From Solwaraspora sp. WMMA2065 (lineage in GTDB: Bacteria > Actinomycetota > Actinomycetes > Mycobacteriales > Micromonosporaceae), in NCBI RefSeq assembly GCF_030345075.1, contig NZ_CP128361.1, forward strand, positions 2,232,001 through 2,296,000: 64,000 nucleotides of DNA. Direction: 5' to 3'. The stretch's first letter is position 1. Every line of letters starts with the position of its first letter. The notes under the pieces were generated by a model that did no database searches, had not been told where the DNA came from, and saw only the letters and a list, made by a program, of their open reading frames with translations. A program made the translations under genes and the position numbers. Below are positions 58,458 to 64,000 of the stretch, one piece after another.

Positions 58458-58718
58458 GTGAGTTCGGTTGAAGAAGTCAAGGCGGGGGTCGCCCGGTTCG
58501 GTGACGAGGTCGGCCAGCAGGTCGGCGCGATCCGGGCCAGCGCGGAAGCCCTCGACCGTAGTACGGCGGCGCTGCGCGGCATCACGAGCGGGTCCAGCCA
58601 CTCGCAAGTGTCCGAGACGATCGCCAAGGTCGAGCAGGCGAAGCAGAAGCTGGCCGAGGCGGCTGCCCTGACGCAGAGCGCGATCGAGTCCAGCCGTGGC
58701 TACGCGGCGAGTTTCTGA
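58458..58718 (+). CDS. Small helical protein, WXG100/DUF6244-like
   Basis: 86 residues. Entirely alpha-helical pattern with heptad-like spacing: VEEVKAGVARFGDEVGQQVGAIRASAEALDRSTAALRGITSGSS, then HSQVSETIAKVEQAKQKLAEAAALTQSAIESSRGYAASF. The length and the two-helix hairpin with a Gly/Ser turn match WXG100-like secreted proteins, but no WXG is visible, so the fit is to the looser DUF6244-type group. GTG 58458 has GGAGG 10 nt upstream. First gene of a three-gene unit. Confidence 0.7.
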   Translation: MSSVEEVKAGVARFGDEVGQQVGAIRASAEALDRSTAALRGITSGSSHSQVSETIAKVEQAKQKLAEAAALTQSAIESSRGYAASF

Positions 58719-58738
58719 CTGGCTGGGAGGATCACCTG

Positions 58739-59377
58739 ATGTCGACTGTGATCGTGCCCGCCGGGCTGAGCATGGGTCCCCGCTACCGGTACGTCCGCCC
58801 ACCGGACCCGACGCCGGAGTGCTACGAGGTGCACCTCGGTGACGACCTGGTCGAGCTGACCGAAACCGAGGCCGCCGTCTGGGCCGCCGCCTTCCTCTAC
58901 CCGGACCAGCACGCGAAGCTCAGGGTCAACCGCGATTCCCTGGTACGCATGCTGGAAACCGCCCCGAAGCCGGAGCAGCACGCCGCCCGCTACGTCGACG
59001 ACCTGATCGCCCGTGGCCTGCTCGTCGAGTTCGACCCCGACGGCGACCTGCAACCAATCTTCAGCCGCCACAAGCTGCTCCCCCTCGCCCAGGGCCTCGG
59101 CACCACGCCCGAGGAACCCGACCTGCACCGCATCGGCGTCGGCGACAAGGCGGCGGTCGCGGTACCCATCCAGGTCTACACCCAATGGTCGTACGCCTTC
59201 CTGCACGCCAACTTGTGGGACGCGTGCGCCTTCTACGCAGACCAGTCGGAGGAGGAGGCCGCTGGCGAGAAGCTGCTGGAGCTGACGGCGGCGGGGGTAG
59301 CCCGCGACGTCGCGATCAACCTTCCGATGATGGTCGTCACCGGATGCGCTTTCTTTGACCCGGTCGTCCAGACATGA
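58739..59377 (+). CDS. Unknown protein with winged-helix-like N-terminal half
   Basis: 212 residues. The first half has ELTETEAAVWAAAF, VNRDSLVRMLE and YVDDLIARGLLVEFDPDG, a pattern of short helices and a beta wing as in winged-helix domains. The second half (VAVPIQVYTQWSYAFLHANLWDACAFYADQSEEEA) is aromatic-rich. No family recognised. GGGAGG lies upstream of the ATG. Its stop overlaps the next ATG (ATGA), and it follows the small helical protein by 20 nt. Confidence 0.7.
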   Translation: MSTVIVPAGLSMGPRYRYVRPPDPTPECYEVHLGDDLVELTETEAAVWAAAFLYPDQHAKLRVNRDSLVRMLETAPKPEQHAARYVDDLIARGLLVEFDPDGDLQPIFSRHKLLPLAQGLGTTPEEPDLHRIGVGDKAAVAVPIQVYTQWSYAFLHANLWDACAFYADQSEEEAAGEKLLELTAAGVARDVAINLPMMVVTGCAFFDPVVQT

Positions 59378-60075
59378 GGTACGGCCGGAAGCAGCGCAAG
59401 GGCCAGCAGCAGGCCGAGACCTTCGGCCAGCAGTTCCGCCGGGAGCTGTCGAAGGAGTCACTCGGCAAGTTGGCCGAGCTGGGCGGTGCCGCCGTCGGCA
59501 TGCTGCTCGGGCTGGCCTCGACGAAGGCCGGTCTCCCTGTGCCGCCGTCGACAGCCGCGACCGGTGGCGCGATCGCGGGCGCGATCCTCGGAGTCCTGGG
59601 CAAGTCCGCAGCCGGTACGGCCGTGGACCGCCTCATGAGTCGGAAGGCCGACGAGGGCAAGCAAGAGACATCGGGCGGCAAGCCGCCAACGACGATCCTG
59701 GGTACGGGCGAGCCGAAGCCGGTGCTTCGAGCGGTCGACCCGGCGAGACGGGAACCACGACGTGCACCACCGCATCGGCCCCGCCGGCTCACCCAGCCCC
59801 GAGGTGGGTCGGAGCCCGGGTCGGCCGGTGGGTACATCGGGCGGCTCCGACAGATCCTCGACGAGATCGAGACCCAGCAGGCGAAGCTGGCAAACGTGGC
59901 CAACGCGATGCGTGCGAGCCAGCTCGGCCTGGCGCAACTCCTTGCCGGCGGCCGGCAGGACCGCACCCAGGAGATCTACACCTGGGCCGAACTGTCCCGC
60001 ACCAACATCGAAGGAGCCGCCATCCTCACCCACCAGGCCACGCAGAACATCAGGGCATACCTCACCAATTTGTAG
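59374..60075 (+). CDS. Unknown protein with hydrophobic glycine-rich segment and helical tail
   Basis: 233 residues. A basic N-terminus (MRYGRKQRKGQQQAETFGQQFRREL) leads to a Gly/Ala-rich hydrophobic stretch (GAAVGMLLGLASTKAGLPVP ... TGGAIAGAILGVLGKSAAG, about residues 38-82), like a membrane hairpin or glycine zipper. A Pro/Arg-rich linker (about 90-150) is followed by a helical C-terminus (YIGRLRQILDEIETQQAKLANVANAMRASQLGLAQLLAG). Coupled to the previous gene by 4 bp. The C-terminal helices echo those of the first gene in the unit. Confidence 0.7.
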   Translation: MRYGRKQRKGQQQAETFGQQFRRELSKESLGKLAELGGAAVGMLLGLASTKAGLPVPPSTAATGGAIAGAILGVLGKSAAGTAVDRLMSRKADEGKQETSGGKPPTTILGTGEPKPVLRAVDPARREPRRAPPHRPRRLTQPRGGSEPGSAGGYIGRLRQILDEIETQQAKLANVANAMRASQLGLAQLLAGGRQDRTQEIYTWAELSRTNIEGAAILTHQATQNIRAYLTNL

Positions 60076-60304
60076 AAACCAGGCAAGTATGACCGATTGC
60101 ATCAACTCCCTCCGATCACCTATTTGCATGGCTGGTTTGGCGGACGAGAGTCACGAGAATAATCAGGTCAAAAGCCTTTTCGCCGTCGATCAAGGCAAAT
60201 CGAGCACCCCGACAGCATCACCGGCCGACGGCAACCTGATTCACTAATGTTGTCATCTTCAGCTACAGTTTGTTTGCACGGCAACCAAAGAGGGAACCTA
60301 GCAT

Positions 60305-61615
60305 ATGCCGATCGGAGATTCGATGCAAGAAACGTTCTGGCTATATGAATGGATGGATGAAGAGGGTATCACCTCCGGCAGCGATGCCAATCGGGTCCTA
60401 GCTTCTCAACAGCTACGCGCAAGGTTCGCGACACGAATTAAGGAGGAATGGGATAAGCGCCAGGTATTTAGGCCAGTTGATAAAAATCTAGACGTGGTGA
60501 TGGCCGGCCGGGCAATCGATATGTCAGCTCACGCAAGCTGTGCAAGATGCGGCGGCCCAGAGGTGGTACTCGACCAAGTATTTCGTTCGGTCTGGCACTA
60601 CTTCGATGCCGTCATCGTGGAAGGGCTGAGCCCCATCACTGCAGGTAACATCCTTAACTCATACGATTTATATCCAAGACTGGCGAAAGGCGAACTCGCC
60701 GCTCACATAAACGCACTTATCAAGATCCGCTCAATGGGAGCCGAGGACATGCTCATATTTCGACAAAAATACGTTCCCTGCTCCAAGCATTGGGACCACC
60801 ACCTGTCGGAAACCGGACTTGACCTTATTGAATCTCGAGCAGGGCAAATAATTTCAACATTCGAGCATGAAGGCAGGCTCGAATCACTCTCCAAGACCGG
60901 CAATAAATGGTCATACTCATACCAACATCCACTCCTGGGCGATGGCCCCATCTTCGGCAACCTAATCCAGGAGGAGGACTCTGCGGATCCCGAGCTCCAT
61001 CCCCGGCGCGCAGTGGCACAAAGCGTCTTCAAAGATTTTGCGGGCCGGACAGTGGCAGATGTTCGATCAGCGAGGGACTACGGTGTCCCGCTAGGAAGCG
61101 CAATAAGGCGCACCGCGCCGTTAGCCATAATTAATGACACAGATCCAGATGAAGCATCTGTCGCACTAGCCCTCCGACTACCGAGACTAGAAGGCGTTCC
61201 CGTCGATGACCTTATTCGGATCCGAAGAGATGAGTCACTGAGTTTCGACCGTTTTCGCGTTGCGATTCGTTCAGCGATCAGAGAGAGGGTCGCCTCCGCC
61301 GGCGCCGCGTCGTCGGAGGCAATAGCACGAGACATCCAGAAAGACATCATTGAGCCCGCTCTCCTGGAGATCGAAGGCAAGCTCTTGGCCGCCCGGAGGG
61401 TTCTTCGTCGCAAGACCGGCGCGTCTATTTTACTGACGTCTTTCGCCACCGCCGTTGGACTCGCCGCAAACATTCCATTGCTACTACCCGCCGGAGTAGC
61501 AATGGGCTTGGCTACCGCCACCTCCACCTACTTCGGAAAATATCAAGAAGAAGTACGAGATATTGAACTAGATAAACTATATTTCCTGTGGCGCCTTGGA
61601 GACTACCAACACTAG
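60305..61615 (+). CDS. Orphan gene: Cys/His-containing protein with C-terminal membrane hairpin
   Basis: 436 residues, in clearly lower-GC DNA than its neighbours. Possible metal-binding residues: SCARCGG (about residue 80) and CSKHWDHH (about 160). The middle is mixed and charged. A basic, helical region (RVLRRKTG) precedes a hydrophobic hairpin (SILLTSFATAVGLAANIPLLLPAGVAMGLATATSTYF, about 378-414), then a charged end. Codon use includes AT-ending codons rare elsewhere in the window. No family recognised. It is followed closely by an IS66 remnant, so it was probably transferred. A membrane-acting effector is possible, but there is no direct evidence. Confidence 0.7.
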   Translation: MPIGDSMQETFWLYEWMDEEGITSGSDANRVLASQQLRARFATRIKEEWDKRQVFRPVDKNLDVVMAGRAIDMSAHASCARCGGPEVVLDQVFRSVWHYFDAVIVEGLSPITAGNILNSYDLYPRLAKGELAAHINALIKIRSMGAEDMLIFRQKYVPCSKHWDHHLSETGLDLIESRAGQIISTFEHEGRLESLSKTGNKWSYSYQHPLLGDGPIFGNLIQEEDSADPELHPRRAVAQSVFKDFAGRTVADVRSARDYGVPLGSAIRRTAPLAIINDTDPDEASVALALRLPRLEGVPVDDLIRIRRDESLSFDRFRVAIRSAIRERVASAGAASSEAIARDIQKDIIEPALLEIEGKLLAARRVLRRKTGASILLTSFATAVGLAANIPLLLPAGVAMGLATATSTYFGKYQEEVRDIELDKLYFLWRLGDYQH

Positions 61616-61669
61616 CCTAGTTGCAACTCCCCTAACAAGCGAGCGGCTGGATAGGCACCTGATGCCGGT

Positions 61670-62040
61670 AAGGCTATCTGCTATGGATGCTGATAGGTTG
61701 TTGGCGTTGAACACTGGGCTGGCCGCGCGGCTGGAGCAGGCGCTGACAAGGGTCGCCAGCCTCGATTCCCAGTCTGGGCAGTCGAGCAAATCGTCGAAGC
61801 CGCCATTCAGTTACGGGCTGACCAAGCCAGCGGCGGAGTCGCTGCGGGGTCATTCGGGCGCCGGTCGGGCCGACCAGCCCAGGGTAGCAAGGGCACTACC
61901 CTGTCCCAGGTGGCCGGTCCGGACGTGGTCGTTCGGCACGTGTTCGGATACCTGCGGTGACTGCTTGACCGATGCGACCGAGGCCGCTGTCACCCGCCGG
62001 CAGGTGTTCGACATCCCCAACCCCGGGTTGTGGTGACCAA
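61670..62040 (+). pseudogene. Degenerate IS66-family transposase N-terminus
   Basis: Reads MDADRLLALNTGLAARLEQALTRVASLDSQSGQSSKSSKPPFSYGLTKPAAESLRG, then GRADQPRVA, and later CGDCLTDATEAAVTRRQVFDIPNPGL. These are the leucine-zipper-like start and zinc-binding region of IS66 TnpC, with missing bases and a shifted, shortened middle. The catalytic domain is absent. It is a relic insertion sequence. Confidence 0.75.
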
Positions 62041-62117
62041 GCCATCGCACCCAAGCTGACCGTCAATATCTGCTGAGTCACCTGAAGGCCAACACCCACT
62101 GTGCATGCCAGCGGGGA

Positions 62118-62351
62118 TCAGCCTTGCGGCTCGTTTGGGTCGACGACGAAGACGCCGACTCCCGGCACGCCCTCGACGACACGTTCGGCCTTCAGCGTGT
62201 TGATCGCCTGTCGCACGACGATCGCCGAGACGCCGTGCTCACGGCCAAGCTCGCTGGTCGATGGCAGCTTGTCGCCTGGAGCAAGGTCTCCAGAGGCGAT
62301 CTTGGCGCGGATGCCGTCGGCTATCTGCGCCCACTTCGGTTTGGCGGGCAT
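62118..62351 (-). CDS. Small GntR-family repressor (DNA-binding domain only)
   Basis: 77 residues: KWAQIADGIRAKIASGDLAPGDKLPSTSELGREHGVSAIVVRQAINTLKAERVVEGVPGVGVFVVD. This is just the GntR winged-helix domain, with no effector domain, as in many repressors of actinobacterial integrative elements and plasmids. GGGAG lies 7 nt before ATG 62351. It is divergent from the three-gene operon at 62624-64000, and an AT-rich stretch (TTGTTATATACGA, 62438-62450) between them is the likely operator. Confidence 0.88.
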   Translation of the reverse strand: MPAKPKWAQIADGIRAKIASGDLAPGDKLPSTSELGREHGVSAIVVRQAINTLKAERVVEGVPGVGVFVVDPNEPQG

Positions 62352-62623
62352 TGTCTACTCCCAGATCTGCACCTCACATTCGACCATGAATCGGTTGGTA
62401 TGGCAAGCGATGACCAGCGCACTTGCTCGTACATCACTTGTTATATACGATGACCGGGCAACCCGCTCCCAGGTCTGCAAACCCGGAGCCAGTTGCGCCG
62501 CAAGAAGCCCGGTCGGCCGACGCCGCCTGTCGGTCGGCCGGGTGCGTCAACCTGCCCGCCACCTGCGACAACAGTCGCATCAGCGGCGGGTGCCATCTCC
62601 ACGCGTACGGGAGGCAACGTCCG
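62352..62623. other. Divergent control region between GntR and the right-end operon
   Basis: No gene is supported. TTGTTATATACGA at 62438-62450 is markedly AT-rich and lies about 90 nt from the GntR start; it may be the repressor's site and a -10 region. An in-frame ATG at 62450 would extend the next gene, but a strong GGAGG points to GTG 62624. Confidence 0.5.
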
Positions 62624-62965
62624 GTGACACCCGACCCCCGCCCCACCCCGACCGTCCCACCACCACCCACCCGGCTACGCCCGGCCGGCAACCAGCGATC
62701 CGCGACCTACTACACCCGGTACGCCCGCGCTCGCGTCGTCGAGGCGCAACGCACCATCGACAGTCACACCACCTCGGCGTACACCGGGTGTTGTCTCGGC
62801 TGTGGACGGCCCGGACCGTGCGCGGACCTGACCGAAGCCGAAGCGACGATGCACCGCTACCACCGGCTGCCGTTCCGCCGCCCCGGCGCGACCCTGCTCG
62901 ACCCCGGCCGGGTCGCCGACACCCCGGACCGGCCCCGCTTCTCCTGGCTGAGCAGGTCGGCATGA
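62624..62965 (+). CDS. Small Cys-containing unknown protein
   Basis: 113 residues from GTG 62624, chosen because GGAGG lies 8 nt upstream. Pro-rich start, then a helical part (SATYYTRYARARVVEAQRTIDSHTTSAYTG) and a Cys cluster CCLGCGRPGPC, probably a zinc site, with a His-containing segment (ATMHRYHRLPFRR). Stop overlaps the next start (ATGA). Unknown function; the operon is behind a GntR repressor as in mobile elements. Confidence 0.65.
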   Translation: MTPDPRPTPTVPPPPTRLRPAGNQRSATYYTRYARARVVEAQRTIDSHTTSAYTGCCLGCGRPGPCADLTEAEATMHRYHRLPFRRPGATLLDPGRVADTPDRPRFSWLSRSA

Positions 62966-63750
62966 GCACCCGGGAGTACGCCGCCGACGCCGCAGCCCTG
63001 CAGGTCGCCGCCGACACGATCGGCGCACTACGGGCCGTCTGCCTCGCCCTGGAGACCGCCGTCACCCACGTCACCGAGCAGCTCGGCGACGCCCACACGC
63101 TCGCCCCGGACGCCCGGCTCGCCGTCGACCGCTACGAGGAAGCCCTGCACCAGGCGTGGGAGGCGTACGGCGAAGTCTTCGACGCCGTCACCGTCGCCCG
63201 GCCGCAGCTGCCCGGCAGCCGCCCGGTCGGCGTCGCCACCATCATGCGCGGCCTGCGGACCGCCCGCGAGCACGCCACCCACGCCGCCGGCACCACCGGC
63301 GACGCCCGACCCCGGGTGGTGGCCGCCGCCGACCGCCTCGCCCGCAGCGACGACCCGTACGCCCAGGCCGCCGCCGCCCGGCTGCGCACCGCCCTGGCCC
63401 GCCTCGACCAGCTCGGCGGCAGCCTCGGCGTCGGCACCGGCGCCCTCGACCGCTACTTCAACGCCCTCGCCAACGGCGACGACCCGCCGCACCAGCGGCT
63501 GCGCCGGCTGGCCGCCCGACGCCCGCTCACCGGCACCCCACCCGCCACCGCCACCGCCGACGGCGATCCACCCGACGACGGCGCCGACTCCGCCGGGCGG
63601 CAGCCACCGACCGAGGTACGCGGAGTCGCCGCCCGTACCGCCGCGTCGCTGGTCGCCACCGGCCGCCACCACGTCAGGTTCCGCACCTTCTGGCAGCTCG
63701 TCCGCCACCACATCTGGGAAGACGCCTTTCGCACCTGGAGGAGCCGGTGA
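62962..63750 (+). CDS. Alpha-helical protein of unknown function
   Basis: 262 residues. Long helices rich in Ala, Leu and charged residues (AALQVAADTIGALRAVCLALETAVTHVTEQLG; RLAVDRYEEALHQAWEAYGEVFDAV), then a disordered Thr/Pro/Asp linker (about 195-225) and a basic C-terminal helix (HHVRFRTFWQLVRHHIWEDAFRTW). No signal peptide. It might bind DNA or act as a coiled-coil partner. Overlaps the genes on both sides by 4 bp, so all three are made together. Confidence 0.7.
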   Translation: MSTREYAADAAALQVAADTIGALRAVCLALETAVTHVTEQLGDAHTLAPDARLAVDRYEEALHQAWEAYGEVFDAVTVARPQLPGSRPVGVATIMRGLRTAREHATHAAGTTGDARPRVVAAADRLARSDDPYAQAAAARLRTALARLDQLGGSLGVGTGALDRYFNALANGDDPPHQRLRRLAARRPLTGTPPATATADGDPPDDGADSAGRQPPTEVRGVAARTAASLVATGRHHVRFRTFWQLVRHHIWEDAFRTWRSR

Positions 63751-64000
63751 CCAGCGCACCCACCGCCGCCCTGACCTACCTGGTCGCCGGGCAGACCGGC
63801 GCACACGAACGCCAACTCGCCCGCTTCGACGACAACCAGTGGCAGGAATACCTCGACCTGCTCAGCGGACTGTTCGTCCTCACCGCCGAACGACGCTTCC
63901 GGCCCGGCGAACCGGCCGCGGTGATCCGCTTCGTCGCCAGCGTCCGGGAACGCTTCGACCCCGCCGGCACCGCCATCGACCCGACCGTGGCCGAGACCCT
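63747..64000 (+). CDS. Unknown protein (cut by window end)
   Basis: The first 84 codons only, from GTG 63747, which overlaps the previous stop (GTGA) and has GGAGGA just upstream. The visible part is helical and acidic (LTYLVAGQTGAHERQLARFDDNQWQEYLDLLSGLFVLTAERRF). No family recognised from this much. Third gene of the operon. Confidence 0.65.
   Translation, partial: MTSAPTAALTYLVAGQTGAHERQLARFDDNQWQEYLDLLSGLFVLTAERRFRPGEPAAVIRFVASVRERFDPAGTAIDPTVAET

Noticed and set aside
1-64000. tRNA, rRNA or CRISPR loci
   Set aside because: I read for cloverleaf-type ends and repeat-spacer patterns and found none that I could support; a tRNA scan would settle this.

Overview
The window is high-GC actinobacterial DNA. 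The gene set fits a Micromonosporaceae chromosome (Micromonospora or a close relative): GTG starts, 4-bp start/stop overlaps, ROK and LacI regulators, many Sec/Tat-secreted enzymes, and families I associate with that group. The genus is inferred; no rRNA, tRNA or housekeeping marker settles it.

Left part (1-21.4 kb) is mostly intact chromosomal sequence. 1-9.5 kb is a carbohydrate locus: an LplA/LplB/LplC-type sugar ABC importer, a divergent ROK regulator, a large multidomain GH3 glycosidase and its LacI regulator, with recognisable operator palindromes and a terminator. Then come a PLP-dependent decarboxylase, a TauE/SafE sulfur exporter with a cysteine-free Rrf2 regulator, acyl-CoA thioesterase II overlapping pyruvate kinase, a secreted EEP-family enzyme, a DUF4386 membrane protein behind a perfect 13-bp inverted repeat, a lipoprotein, a HIT hydrolase, and a secreted beta-propeller protein divergent from a LysR regulator.

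Middle part (21.4-50 kb) is mixed and partly accessory. A 1718-residue DUF4011-type SF1 helicase with a C-terminal Vsr-like nuclease (an Hhe-like anti-phage architecture) has an IS110 element directly upstream; its 5' noncoding end carries two 9-nt matches to the element boundaries, as a bridge RNA would. Next are a GT-C glycosyltransferase and its nonsense-mutated, truncated copy, a flavin monooxygenase, and a four-gene operon (SerC-like aminotransferase, lipoyl-less E2 acyltransferase, cytochrome P450, unknown protein) that looks like a small undescribed biosynthetic pathway. A secreted S8 protease, an XRE regulator with a zinc dehydrogenase, an ECF41 sigma factor with an FAD oxidoreductase, and many gene remnants follow.

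Right part (50-64 kb) is an accessory zone: an HNH endonuclease with a possible PUA-like N-terminus; a secreted GH114 enzyme; a lower-GC island (about 52.4-56.1 kb) with a small cysteine-containing secreted protein plus an ABC transporter, bounded by a 64-bp duplication of the GH114 3' end; a DEDDh exonuclease; a three-gene operon starting with a WXG100-sized helical protein; an AT-richer orphan gene with Cys/His motifs and a C-terminal membrane hairpin; an IS66 remnant; and a GntR repressor next to a tightly coupled operon that leaves the window.

The strongest candidates for something undescribed are the SerC/E2/P450 operon, the secreted-peptide/ABC island, the IS110 bridge-RNA candidate upstream of the helicase-nuclease, and the 58.4-61.6 kb cluster.
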